Made by a program: the position numbers and the translations under genes. Shown here in pieces: positions 43,695 through 52,193 of a stretch of DNA of 64,000 nt. The notes beneath the pieces are model-generated. The model made no database searches and had not been told where the DNA came from. It worked only from the letters and a program-made list of their open reading frames with translations. Location of the stretch: contig CAWJAY010000057.1 in NCBI GenBank assembly GCA_963840925.1, forward strand, positions 62,001-126,000, read 5' to 3'. The stretch is from DATAOG01 sp963840925. GTDB taxonomy: Bacteria > Pseudomonadota > Alphaproteobacteria > Geminicoccales > Geminicoccaceae. Every line of letters starts with the position of its first letter. Within the stretch, counting starts at the first letter, position 1.

Positions 43695-44549
43695 TCAGGC
43701 GTCGCTCTCGAGCGCACGGACCAGCCGCCGGGTCCGCCGCCTCTGGATCAGCGCGATCGAGGACAGTGCCAGCGTGATCACCAGGAACGAGACCGCGGTG
43801 GTCACCGTGCCGATCGCGTAGAGCGCGGGCGAGGTGACGTTGGTGGTCATGTTCCAGATCTCGAGCGGCAGCGTGTTGCTCGGGCCGACCGCGATCGAGG
43901 TGCGCGGGAACTCGTCGTAGGACAGCGTGAAGCCGAACAGCGCGACCGCGATCATGCCGGGCAGCAGGATCGGCAGCACGATCGTCCACAAGATCGCCCA
44001 CCGGCTGGCGCCGAGGTCGCGCGCCGCCTCCTCGTAAGCCCGGTTGAACCGGCTGAACACCGCGAACATGATCAAGAGCCCGAACGGCAGGGTCCAGGTC
44101 AGATGGGCGCCGAGCGCAGACGTGTACCAGCCGGTCCTGATGCCGAGGAACTGGAACATCAGGCCGATGCCGAGGCTGACCAGCAGGCCCGGCATGATCA
44201 GGCTCGCGATCGCCAGATAGAAGATCACGCCGGCGCCGACGAACCGCCGTCTGAAAGCGAGCCCGGCCATCACCGAGATCACGACCGTCAGCACCAGGAC
44301 TAGCAGCGCAAGCCCGATCGAGCGCGCGAACGAGCCAGCGATGTCGCCGGTCCGCTGCTGTTGGAACAGCGCATAGAACCAGTTCAGCGAGACGCCGTTC
44401 AAGGGGAAGGTCAGGCCGCCGTTCGGCCCCTGGAACGAGAGGATGTAGATCGCCGACATCGGGCCATAAAGGAACAGCACGAACAGCGTGAACAAGGCCG
44501 CGAGCGCGTAGAAACTCCAGGGGCGCCTGCCTGCGCGCGGCTCGGCCAT
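43695..44549 (-). CDS. ABC transporter permease, PotC-like
   Basis: A 284-residue inner-membrane permease with about six helices. N-terminal FYALAALFTLFVLFLYGPM, periplasmic loop with LNWFYALFQQ, and the cytoplasmic EAA loop EEAARDLGASRWAILWTIVLP near residue 180. FTLSYDEFPRTSIAVGPSNTLPLEIW near 215 is typical of PotC/polyamine-type second permeases. ATG 44549; 8 bp separate it from the upstream permease gene and 2 bp from the ATPase gene, so the operon is tightly coupled. Confidence 0.92.
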   Translation of the reverse strand: MAEPRAGRRPWSFYALAALFTLFVLFLYGPMSAIYILSFQGPNGGLTFPLNGVSLNWFYALFQQQRTGDIAGSFARSIGLALLVLVLTVVISVMAGLAFRRRFVGAGVIFYLAIASLIMPGLLVSLGIGLMFQFLGIRTGWYTSALGAHLTWTLPFGLLIMFAVFSRFNRAYEEAARDLGASRWAILWTIVLPILLPGMIAVALFGFTLSYDEFPRTSIAVGPSNTLPLEIWNMTTNVTSPALYAIGTVTTAVSFLVITLALSSIALIQRRRTRRLVRALESDA

Positions 44550-44557
44550 GGCCCGCC

Positions 44558-45418
44558 TCAGCCCGCGAGCTCGCGGCGGACGTCGACGAGCTTCAGGATC
44601 GCCGCGACCATCAGCGAGACGATCAGGATCAGAACCACCGCGCTCGCCGCCGCGGGCGGGTACTGGAGCGTCGCGATCTCGTGCGACATCGCGGACACGA
44701 CGTTGCCGCTCTGGCCGCCGCTCATGATCCTGACCACGAAGAAATCGCCCATGACCAGCGCGATCACGAAGATCGAGCCGAGCGCGATCCCGGTTCTGGA
44801 CAGCGGGATCACGATCGTGGTCAGGATCCTGAACGCGCTGGCGCCGCCGTCGCGGGCGGCCTCGATGAGCGCGGTGTCGATCCGGGCCATCGCGTTGAAG
44901 ATCGGCACGATCATGAACAGCGTGAACAGGTGGACGTAGGCGGTGACGACCGCGAAGTCCGAGAACAGCAGGAAGGGCAGCGGGTGATCGACGATCCCGA
45001 GGAAGATCAGCGACTGGTTGAAGATGCCGTTCAGGCCGAGAAACGGGATCCAGGAAATCATGCGGATGATGTTCGAGGTCCAAAACGGCACGGTGCACAA
45101 CAGAAACAGCGCGATCTGCCAGAGCAGGCTTCTGACGTGAAAGACCAGGAAATAGGAGACGGTGAAGCCGATCACGAGCGTGATCGCCCAGACGATCAGC
45201 GCGTATTTCAGGGTCGAGAGGTAGAGGTCGTAGGTCAGGCGCGACTGAAACAGCTCGACGTAGTTCTGGACGGTGAAGGTCGGGATCAGGTCGACGATGT
45301 CGTAGTCGAAGAAGCTGACCACGACCACCATCGCGAGCGGCACCCCCAGGAACAGCAGCAGGACCAGGGTCAGCGGCAGGACCTGGAGATAGGGGATCAG
45401 GCGCTCGGGGATCGTCAT
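44558..45418 (-). CDS. ABC transporter permease, PotB-like
   Basis: A 286-residue first permease of the polyamine/betaine-type importer. Starts with a hydrophobic helix (LTLVLLLFLGVPLAMVVVVS, about residues 16-35); the substrate-path segment FWTSNIIRMISWIPFLGLNG near residue 118 and the EAA loop EAARDGGASAFRILTTIVIP near 185 are typical. ATG 45418 is preferred; the frame reaches 45430 at a TTG. An inter-gene stem-loop lies between it and the binding-protein gene. Confidence 0.92.
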   Translation of the reverse strand: MTIPERLIPYLQVLPLTLVLLLFLGVPLAMVVVVSFFDYDIVDLIPTFTVQNYVELFQSRLTYDLYLSTLKYALIVWAITLVIGFTVSYFLVFHVRSLLWQIALFLLCTVPFWTSNIIRMISWIPFLGLNGIFNQSLIFLGIVDHPLPFLLFSDFAVVTAYVHLFTLFMIVPIFNAMARIDTALIEAARDGGASAFRILTTIVIPLSRTGIALGSIFVIALVMGDFFVVRIMSGGQSGNVVSAMSHEIATLQYPPAAASAVVLILIVSLMVAAILKLVDVRRELAG

Positions 45419-45444
45419 CGGGTCCGGCAACGCGAGGAGAACCG

Positions 45445-45468
45445 GCGGGGCGAGCGCAGCCGCCCCGC
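45445..45468 (-). promoter_or_regulatory. Inter-gene stem-loop between binding-protein and permease genes
   Basis: A perfect 8-bp inverted repeat GCGGGGCG/CGCCCCGC with an 8-nt loop lies in the 66-bp gap after the binding-protein stop. On the minus strand no T-run follows it. Stem-loops here commonly protect the upstream mRNA or partly terminate, so that the binding protein is made in excess over the membrane subunits; that role is inferred from position. Confidence 0.55.
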
Positions 45469-45484
45469 ACTTTTTGCCTGAGGG

Positions 45485-46816
45485 TCAGGCGGCGACGAAC
45501 TCGTTCCAGCGCTTGATCATGTAGCGGTTCTCGTCCATCAGCGTGTTCCAGCAGGCGACGTTGCCCATCCGCTCCCAGAAGCTACCGCCGTCCCGGACCT
45601 GGCCCGCGTCCTCCATGTGGTTGCCGTAGGGGTCCTTGATCTCCTCGGTCGCGGGCTTGCCCTCGTACCAGTAGTTCCACTCGTTCTCGGTCATGAACTG
45701 CTTGGCGGTCTCGGGCACCGAGGTGTAGTAGCCCTGCTTGGCGATGAAGCCGCCCTGCCACCCGGACTGGTACCAGTTCAGATATTCGTAGGCGGCATCC
45801 AGCTTGATGCCCTCGAGATGGGCCATCGGCGCGATGCAGCTGCCCCAGGCGCGGTAGCCCTCCTGGAGCGGGACGTAGTAGCAGGGGATGCCGCGCGAGC
45901 GGACCGCGGTGACCGCGGGCGACCACATCGACTGCAGCACGACCTCGCCCGAGGCCATCAGGTTCACGCTCTCGTCGAAGGTCGTCCAGAACGCGCGGAA
46001 CTGGCCGGCTTTCTTGGCGGCGATCAGGATCTCGATCGTCTTGTCGATCTCGTCGGTGGTCATGTTGCCCTTGTCGCCGTACTTGATGTCGCCGCGCAAT
46101 TCGATCGCCATCGCGGCATCCATGATGCCGATCTGGGGCACGTCGACCAGCGCGGTCTTGCCGGCGAACTCCGGATTGAGCAGCTCGTGCCAGTGCTCGA
46201 TCGGCCGGTCGATCACGTCCGGCCGGAGCCCCAGCGTGTCGGCGTTGTAGACGGTCGGGATCGCGGTGACATAGCCGGTCGGGCCCGTGGCGAACTTGGT
46301 GTCGCCCGGCTGCTCGACATACTGGACCTCGAAGGGGTTGATGCCCTGGCGCGAGACCTCGCGACCGTCCGGATACTGGCCCTTGGTGAAGATCGGGACG
46401 ACCTTGTCCCACCACTTGTAGCGCTTGAGATCGATCGGCTGGACGATGCCGCGCGGCACCGTGTAGTTCAGGAAGAAGAATTCGGTGTCGGCAATGTCGA
46501 GCAATTCCGGCTGGCTGACCAGGCGGTTCAGCAGCGTCGCGTGGTCGGCGGTCTGCATCTCGACCTTGAAGCCCAGGTCCTCGCTCGCCTTGCGGGCGAT
46601 GTCGATGATTGCCGAATAGGAGCCGCCGACCTGGAGCAGCTTGACGTCCTTGATGTTCTGCGCCCAGATCGTCGGGAAGCCGGTGATCGCGCCCGAGCCG
46701 GCGGCGAGCCCGGCGCCGGCAGCAGCACCCTTGAGGACCGCGCGTCGGCTCCAGCCGCCGGCGCCGCCGGTCGGGCCGAGAGCGCTGCTTTCGAGCGGGG
46801 TTCGCTTGTCGGACAT
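45485..46816 (-). CDS. ABC transporter substrate-binding protein, polyamine/betaine-type (PotD-like), Tat-exported
   Basis: A 443-residue periplasmic binding protein. Twin-arginine signal SRRAVLKGAAAGAGLAAGSG near residues 23-42 (SRRxxLK), cleavage likely near AQN at about 52. Mature part has the PotD/F fold: YKWWDKVVPIFTKG, ATGPTGYVTAIPTVYNADTLG near 195, LASGEVVLQSMWSPAV near 308 and a long C-terminal aromatic-rich region (NEWNYWYEG). Aromatic residues are expected in the cage that binds a quaternary ammonium group, but I cannot identify them. First gene of the importer operon that leads into carnitine catabolism. Confidence 0.9.
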   Translation of the reverse strand: MSDKRTPLESSALGPTGGAGGWSRRAVLKGAAAGAGLAAGSGAITGFPTIWAQNIKDVKLLQVGGSYSAIIDIARKASEDLGFKVEMQTADHATLLNRLVSQPELLDIADTEFFFLNYTVPRGIVQPIDLKRYKWWDKVVPIFTKGQYPDGREVSRQGINPFEVQYVEQPGDTKFATGPTGYVTAIPTVYNADTLGLRPDVIDRPIEHWHELLNPEFAGKTALVDVPQIGIMDAAMAIELRGDIKYGDKGNMTTDEIDKTIEILIAAKKAGQFRAFWTTFDESVNLMASGEVVLQSMWSPAVTAVRSRGIPCYYVPLQEGYRAWGSCIAPMAHLEGIKLDAAYEYLNWYQSGWQGGFIAKQGYYTSVPETAKQFMTENEWNYWYEGKPATEEIKDPYGNHMEDAGQVRDGGSFWERMGNVACWNTLMDENRYMIKRWNEFVAA

Positions 46817-46904
46817 CAGAGCCTCCTTGGCATCCCTGGTTTGGCCCGCCCGGAGATCGGCTTGCCTCCCGAACGGCCGGCGTCGGCGCCGCCGCGATTG
46901 ACCA

Positions 46905-47735
46905 TCAATCTTGCCGTCCAAGCGCGGCGACCGCAAGCGGCCGAATTGGGGCTGCGCGTGAATCCTCCGCGCGTCCGGCCCGGATCGGCCCCGGCATCGC
47001 TCGGCCGGCGATCGGCGCGCTCTCGATCTCACGCAGAAGCTTGCGCCGGATCGCGAGCGCGAAGTCGGAAAAGTCCTTGGCGACCAGCAGGAACGCGTCG
47101 GGACCACCGATCACGTGCTCGGCGTAGTACAGATCGAGCGTCGGGCTCTCGTTGAGGATCGCCAGGCCATTGATCGTGATGCTGGCGGCCGCAGCGGCAT
47201 CGCGCATCGGGTCGGGCGCGCCGCCGACGTTGCTCGGGCCGTCGCCCGAGACATCGATCACCTGGCGGCCGCCCTGGAACCGGTTCTGATCGAGCAGCCG
47301 GAGCGCAAAGGCGAGCGCGTTGGCGATCGCGGTCTCGGACTGGAACCGGCGTGGCGCCGCGTCGATCCGGCCGGCGAAGGCATGCGCCGCGCGCGCATCG
47401 CGGATCAGGGTCCAGTCAACCGCCACCACCTGCTGGGACCGGCCGGACCACAGCATCAGGCTGACGGCGACGCCGTGACGGGCGCGCGCCTCGAGCGCCG
47501 CCAGCACCTCGGGATCGCGGAACGCCAGGGCGAGGCCCCGGGTCTGCAGTTCGAACTCGGGCGGATCGACGCTGCCCGACGCGTCGACCGCGAGCACCAG
47601 CTCGAGATCGACCGGGATCGGGCGTTCCACCGGCTCGGCCCGGGCGCTGGCGATGACGCCAAGCAGGACGGCCAGGCCCACCAGCAGCGCCCAAGGGCGC
47701 CAGCGGGTCACGATGCTGCTCGACACGGCGTCCAT
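46905..47735 (-). CDS. DUF1194 domain-containing protein (VWA-like, exported)
   Basis: A 276-residue protein with an N-terminal hydrophobic segment (ALLVGLAVLLGVIASARA, residues 16-33), a likely Sec signal peptide cut before EPVERP. The DUF1194 domain follows: MIDAS motif LAVDASGSVDPPE near residue 49, ALAFRDPEVLAAL, and IDVSGDGPSNVGG near residue 160, ending around KDFSDFALAIRRKL. The family is mostly alphaproteobacterial and of unknown function. The last 40 residues (Arg/Ala-rich) are not conserved. Stands alone. Confidence 0.9.
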   Translation of the reverse strand: MDAVSSSIVTRWRPWALLVGLAVLLGVIASARAEPVERPIPVDLELVLAVDASGSVDPPEFELQTRGLALAFRDPEVLAALEARARHGVAVSLMLWSGRSQQVVAVDWTLIRDARAAHAFAGRIDAAPRRFQSETAIANALAFALRLLDQNRFQGGRQVIDVSGDGPSNVGGAPDPMRDAAAAASITINGLAILNESPTLDLYYAEHVIGGPDAFLLVAKDFSDFALAIRRKLLREIESAPIAGRAMPGPIRAGRAEDSRAAPIRPLAVAALGRQD

Positions 47736-47843
47736 GCGTCCGGGGTTGCCTCCCTCCGTCCACGCTCGCTCGCCAGCAATCCTAGTCCGGTTTCAGCTGC
47801 CGTGAAGCTATGGTAGGGATCAATCGGTCATCGGACTTGCAGC

Positions 47844-49973
47844 TTGGCACCAAAAGCTCCGGATCGGCCCGATCAAGCAGGGAATCCCGCGCCACGCGAG
47901 GGCGCCGAGCGCCGGCTGGCGGCGGTCCTGGCGGCGGATGTCGTCGGCTACAGCCGGCTCATGGCGGCCGACGAGGAGCGGACGCTCGCGCGCCTGAAGG
48001 CGCTGCGCCGGGATTTGATCGACCCCGCGATCGCGAGCCACCACGGGCGCATCGTCAAACTGATCGGCGATGGCGCGCTGGTCGAGTTCGCGAGCGTGGT
48101 CGACGCGGTCCGCTGCGCCGTGGAGATCCAGCGCGAGGTCGCCCGGCGCGATCTGAACCTGCCGGAAGAGCAGCGCCTCCGGTTCCGGATCGGGGTCAAC
48201 CTCGGCGACGTGATCATCGAGGGCGACGACATCTACGGCGATGGCGTCAACATCGCGGCGCGGCTCGAGGGCCTGGCCGAGCCCGGCGGCATCGTGATCT
48301 CGGGCACCGCCTTCGACCACCTAAAGCACAAGATTGAGGCAGGTTTTCGCTTTCTCGGCCGGCAGCAGGTCAAGAACGTCCCGGAGCCGGTCCGCACCTA
48401 TCGCGTGCTGCTCGACCCCGCGGCAGCCGGCAGCGTCACTGACGAGGGCCGCGAAAAGCCACGGCGCTGGCGCTGGACCGCCGCTGCGGCCGTCGTGGCG
48501 GTGATCGCTCTGGCTGTGATCGGCGCCGGGCTTCTCGACTGGCTGCGGCCATGGCAGAGCACGGCGGAGAGCGAGGGTGCGACCCTCGACACGCGTCGGG
48601 TTGCGGTGCTGCCGTTCACCAACATCAGCGCCAATCCCGAGGACGAATACTTCTCCGATGGCATGACCGAGGAGCTGATCTCGCAGCTCTCCAAGATCGG
48701 CAGGCTCAGGGTGATCGCCCGCACCTCGATCATGAAGTACAAGGGCACGAACCAGGACGTTGCCGAGATCGGACGCGCTCTCCGGGCCGGCACGATCCTC
48801 GAAGGCAGCGTGCGCAAGGCCGGGAACCAGTTGCGGATCACCGCCCAGCTGATCGACGTGGCGAGCCAGACGCATCTATGGTCCGAGGATTACGACCGCG
48901 AGCTCGCGGACGTCTTTGCGATCCAGAGTGACATCGCCAAGCAGGTTGCCGAAGCCTTGCAGATCACTTTGCTCGCCGATGAGCAGAACCAGATAGAACA
49001 ACAGTATACAAGCAACCTGGAAGCGCACAACTCGTTCCTGAAAGGCCTGTATTTCTACAATCAAGGCGGAGTCGCACTCGAAAAGGGCAGGACATATTTC
49101 GAGCAGGCGATCGAGCGGGATCCAGGCTACGCGCTCGCGTACGCTCGACTGGCGGACCTGTACACCAAGATGCCATTTAGCAGCAACATGCCCGCAGAGG
49201 AGGCCTACGCCACGGCCAGAGCCGCCGCCGAAAAGGCACTCGAACTGGACGACACGCTCGCCGAAGCGCACGGCGCTTTGGGAAGCGTGAAGGTCTTTGC
49301 CGATTGGGACTGGTTGGGGGCGGAGCGGGAATTCCGGGAGGCGATCGCCCTCAACCCCAATTACGCGGTGGCGCGCGCCGAGTACGGTCATAAGGTCCTG
49401 TCGGCGGTCAGGGGACGGTACGACGACGCGCTGGCCGAGATGGAGCGGGCGCAGGAGCTTGACCCCCTCTCGGTGTGGATCTCGACGCAGATCGGCTGGG
49501 TGAACTACCACGCGCGGCGGTGGGATCAAGCCATAGCGCAGTTCCAGAAGACGCTCGAATTAGGCTCGAAGTCGCCCCAGCCGCAGATCGGCATAGGACA
49601 AAGCTATGTTCTGATGCGACGCTACGAAGAGGCGATCGCAGCGCTTGACGAGGCGGCAGCCCTGGCGGGGGGCTCCAACTGGCTGACAGGGATTCGCGGC
49701 TGGGCCTTAGGCTTGGCGGGGCGGGTCGACGAGGCGCAACTGGTGCTCAGCGGGCTGGAGAAAACGGCGGCCGGGCTGAAGGTCGATCCGGTTGCGTTCG
49801 CCTATGCTTATTCCGGCCTGGGCGACCACGAGCATGCGATCGCGTGGCTGCGCAAAGCCTATCGGGAGCGCTCGGCGGAGATGGTCTTCCTTCGCACGCC
49901 CGCGTGGGACAACCTGCGTTCCGAGCCAGGGTTCATCGAGCTGATGCATGACGTTGGCCTTCCGATCGACTGA
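47844..49973 (+). CDS. Adenylate/guanylate cyclase-domain protein with TolB-like and TPR regions
   Basis: 709 residues. N-terminal class III cyclase domain (about residues 20-190): LAADVVGYSRLMAADEERTL with the metal Asp, KLIGDGALVEF with the second Asp, and GDGVNIAARLE with catalytic Asn and Arg. A transmembrane helix (AAVVAVIALAVIGAGLLDW, about 215-235) is followed by a TolB-N-like domain (VAVLPFTNISANPEDEYFSDGMTEEL) and TPR repeats to the end. This layout is common in rhizobia and relatives; the activity (cAMP or none) is usually untested. The start is a TTG at 47844 and uncertain; no ATG fits better. Second half is less GC-rich than the first. Confidence 0.88.
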   Translation: MAPKAPDRPDQAGNPAPREGAERRLAAVLAADVVGYSRLMAADEERTLARLKALRRDLIDPAIASHHGRIVKLIGDGALVEFASVVDAVRCAVEIQREVARRDLNLPEEQRLRFRIGVNLGDVIIEGDDIYGDGVNIAARLEGLAEPGGIVISGTAFDHLKHKIEAGFRFLGRQQVKNVPEPVRTYRVLLDPAAAGSVTDEGREKPRRWRWTAAAAVVAVIALAVIGAGLLDWLRPWQSTAESEGATLDTRRVAVLPFTNISANPEDEYFSDGMTEELISQLSKIGRLRVIARTSIMKYKGTNQDVAEIGRALRAGTILEGSVRKAGNQLRITAQLIDVASQTHLWSEDYDRELADVFAIQSDIAKQVAEALQITLLADEQNQIEQQYTSNLEAHNSFLKGLYFYNQGGVALEKGRTYFEQAIERDPGYALAYARLADLYTKMPFSSNMPAEEAYATARAAAEKALELDDTLAEAHGALGSVKVFADWDWLGAEREFREAIALNPNYAVARAEYGHKVLSAVRGRYDDALAEMERAQELDPLSVWISTQIGWVNYHARRWDQAIAQFQKTLELGSKSPQPQIGIGQSYVLMRRYEEAIAALDEAAALAGGSNWLTGIRGWALGLAGRVDEAQLVLSGLEKTAAGLKVDPVAFAYAYSGLGDHEHAIAWLRKAYRERSAEMVFLRTPAWDNLRSEPGFIELMHDVGLPID

Positions 49974-49993
49974 GCGCTGGCCGACCAAGAATT

Positions 49994-50010
49994 GCTGCCG
50001 CGCCGGCAGC
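49994..50010. other. Stem-loop downstream of the cyclase/TPR gene
   Basis: A perfect 7-bp inverted repeat GCTGCCG/CGGCAGC with a 3-nt loop starts 21 bp after the cyclase gene stop. No T-run follows, so it may act as a weak terminator or simply stabilise the 3' end. The remaining 140 bp to the next gene hold nothing else obvious. Confidence 0.4.
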
Positions 50011-50149
50011 TGCGCACACGGGCCGTCCGCCACGCATCTCTGGACATTATTCCTAGACTAGGTTAGACTACCGCTGTCCTGGGGCGGCCCGGTCGGGGCG
50101 CCTCGGCGATCATCCGCCAGCCACCCCACCTTCAGTCGAGGATCCCGCG

Positions 50150-51130
50150 ATGTCCAGTGCAGGCGCCGCGCCGCGCGCGGCTGTTGCCGTTTCCAGCGCC
50201 CGCGCCGAGGCCAGTCGGAAGAACGGCGCGAAGTCGCGCGGCCCGAAAACCCTCGATGGCAAGGCGCGCTCCGCGCAAAACGCGCTGAAACACGGCATGC
50301 GCGCGCAAAAGCACCTCGTGCTGGCGGACGAGGATGGCGCCGAATTCGGCGCGCTCGAAGCCGCGCTGGTCGCGGAGCTGGCGCCGGTCGGAGCGCTCCA
50401 GATCGTGCTCGCGCGGCGTGTCGCGGTTGCCGCCTGGCGGCTCGCGCGGGCGGATCGCATCGAGGTCGAGCTGTTCGAGCAGCGTCAGATCGCGCAGGGC
50501 GGCCCCGGCCTCGCCCTGATTCGCGACGGCAATGGCACCCGGTCGTTTGAGACGCTGCTGCGCTATCGCGGCGCGGCGCTGGCGGAGCTCTGGCGCGCGC
50601 TGCGCCTGCTCAAGGCGCTCCAGGCCGAGCATTCGGCCGGGCAGGCCGTCGGCGGCCACGTCATGGAGGCGCTGCCGAACCCGCTCCGTCCGAGAGCGCC
50701 GGGCGCACCCCGCCCCGAACCGAGCGAACCCGAGCGCGACGCCGCACGCCGGCTGCAATCCGTCATCTCCGGCCAGCCGGTCCCCGGCCGCACGCTCCAC
50801 GAGCCGGCGGCGCCGTGGCTGCCGAACCAACCCGAGACCTGTCGCCCCCATGCGGCCCCAGCGCCCGCCCCGCGCCGCCTCACGGCAAACGAACCCGAGA
50901 CCCGTCGCCCCGATGCGGCCCCGGCGCCCGCCCCGCGCCGCCTCGCGGCAAACGAACCCGAGACCCGTCGCCCCCATGCGGCCCCGGCACCCGCCCCGCG
51001 CCGCCTCGCGGCCAACGAACCCGATCGTCACCCGGTCCGCGCCACCGGACCCAACGACAACGGAGCGAGCGCCGCACCGACCCATTCGAGGATTCGCCCA
51101 CGGAGTCCCACGGTCGCATGGACCGTCTGA
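50150..51130 (+). CDS. Hypothetical protein with 21-residue tandem repeats
   Basis: A 326-residue protein. N-terminal motif SRKNGAKSRGPKTLDGKARSAQN...LKHGMRA (about residues 25-55) defines a widespread, uncharacterised family found in proteobacteria and planctomycetes, often near transposable or repeat regions. A helical middle part (AVAAWRLARADRIEVELFEQ) follows. Residues about 226-290 are three near-identical 21-residue repeats (pattern N-E-P-E-T-R-R-P-H-A-A-P-A-P-A-P-R-R-L-x-A), a Pro/Ala/Arg-rich disordered tail. Function unknown. An antisense frame of 317 residues is open across it because of GC content. Confidence 0.7.
   Translation: MSSAGAAPRAAVAVSSARAEASRKNGAKSRGPKTLDGKARSAQNALKHGMRAQKHLVLADEDGAEFGALEAALVAELAPVGALQIVLARRVAVAAWRLARADRIEVELFEQRQIAQGGPGLALIRDGNGTRSFETLLRYRGAALAELWRALRLLKALQAEHSAGQAVGGHVMEALPNPLRPRAPGAPRPEPSEPERDAARRLQSVISGQPVPGRTLHEPAAPWLPNQPETCRPHAAPAPAPRRLTANEPETRRPDAAPAPAPRRLAANEPETRRPHAAPAPAPRRLAANEPDRHPVRATGPNDNGASAAPTHSRIRPRSPTVAWTV
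50824..51012 (+). repeat. Three tandem 63-bp repeats inside the hypothetical gene
   Basis: Units begin at 50824, 50887 and 50950, each about 63 bp (AACGAACCCGAGACCCGTCG at the left end), and a fourth partial copy begins at 51013. Units 2 and 3 differ at only a few positions. The period is a multiple of three, so copy-number change would keep the frame; this is a typical coding minisatellite. Confidence 0.9.
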
Positions 51131-51267
51131 ACAAATGCCGAGACGCGGGTTAAGATTTCGCTAACCCTCGGCCCGCTGGTCGTCATCCAGCCGCTCGGGT
51201 ACCATTGCTGGTCGGCGCCCGGCCCGGGCGCACCCGCAAGCGACCAAGCAAGGTGGGGAGAGGCATC

Positions 51268-52167
51268 ATGGCGAAGGAGATCTTCTGCGCGTATGGCGTC
51301 GACGTCGATGCGGTCGCCGGCTGGCTCGGCTCCTACGGCGGCGAGGATTCCCCGTGTGACATCTCGCGCGGCATGTTCTCGGGCGAGGTCGGCTCGCCGC
51401 GCCTGCTCCGCCTGTTCGACCGCTTGGGCATCAAGACCACCTGGTTCATCCCGGGCCATTCGATCGAGACCTTCCCCGAGCAGATGCAGGCGGTTGCCGA
51501 CGCCGGCCACGAGATCGGCATGCACGGCTATAGCCATGAGAACCCGATCGCGATGACGCCCGAGCAGGAGGAAGCCGTCTTCGACAAGTGCATCGAGTGC
51601 ATCACCAAGCTCTGCGGCAAGTCGCCCCGCGGCTACGTCGCCCCCTGGTGGGAGTTCGGCCCGAAGACCAATGAGCTCTTGCTGGCCAAGGGCATCAAGT
51701 ACGACCACTCGCTGATGCACAACGACTTTCACCCGTTTTACACCCGGGTCGGGGACAGCTGGACCAAGATCGATTTTTCCAAACAGCCCCGCGAATGGAT
51801 GCAGCCGCTCAAGCGCGGTCGCGAGACCGACCTCGTCAACATCCCGGCGTCCTGGACGCTCGACGACCTGCCGCCGATGATGTTCATCAAGGCAGCACCC
51901 AACAGCTACGGCTTCACCAACCCGCGCGACGTCGAGGACTTCTGGCGCGAGCAGTTCGACTGGGTCTACCGGGAATACGACTATGCGGTGTTCACGATGA
52001 CGATCCACCCCGACGTCTCGGGCAAGCCGCACGTGTTGACGATGCACGAGCGCCTGTTCGCGCACATGATCAAGCACCCGGGCGTCAAGTTCGTAACCTT
52101 CGAAGAGATCGCCGACGACTTCCTCAAGCGTTATCCACGCAACAAGCCGGCGCGGCCGGTGTCTTAG
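51268..52167 (+). CDS. Polysaccharide deacetylase (NodB-homology, PuuE/allantoinase-like)
   Basis: A 299-residue NodB-fold hydrolase. Motif 1 has YGVDVDAVAGW near residue 9 (catalytic/metal Asp), motif 2 is HGYSHEN near residue 91 (metal His x2), then GYVAPWWEFGPKTNELL near 126 and MTIHPDVSGKPHVL near 250 with the late His. No signal peptide and a cytosolic look: this clade covers peptidoglycan/chitooligosaccharide deacetylase-like enzymes and cofactor-independent allantoinases, so an amidase on a small metabolite is as likely as sugar deacetylation. Good GGGGAG ribosome site before ATG 51268. Confidence 0.88.
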   Translation: MAKEIFCAYGVDVDAVAGWLGSYGGEDSPCDISRGMFSGEVGSPRLLRLFDRLGIKTTWFIPGHSIETFPEQMQAVADAGHEIGMHGYSHENPIAMTPEQEEAVFDKCIECITKLCGKSPRGYVAPWWEFGPKTNELLLAKGIKYDHSLMHNDFHPFYTRVGDSWTKIDFSKQPREWMQPLKRGRETDLVNIPASWTLDDLPPMMFIKAAPNSYGFTNPRDVEDFWREQFDWVYREYDYAVFTMTIHPDVSGKPHVLTMHERLFAHMIKHPGVKFVTFEEIADDFLKRYPRNKPARPVS

Positions 52168-52193
52168 GGTAACAGCCGGGCGGCGCCGTCCTC

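Noticed and set aside
50132..51085. 317-codon minus-strand frame over the repeat-containing gene
   Set aside because: Gly/Arg-rich translation that merely mirrors the repeats; the plus-strand frame has the conserved SRKNGAKSRGPKT motif.
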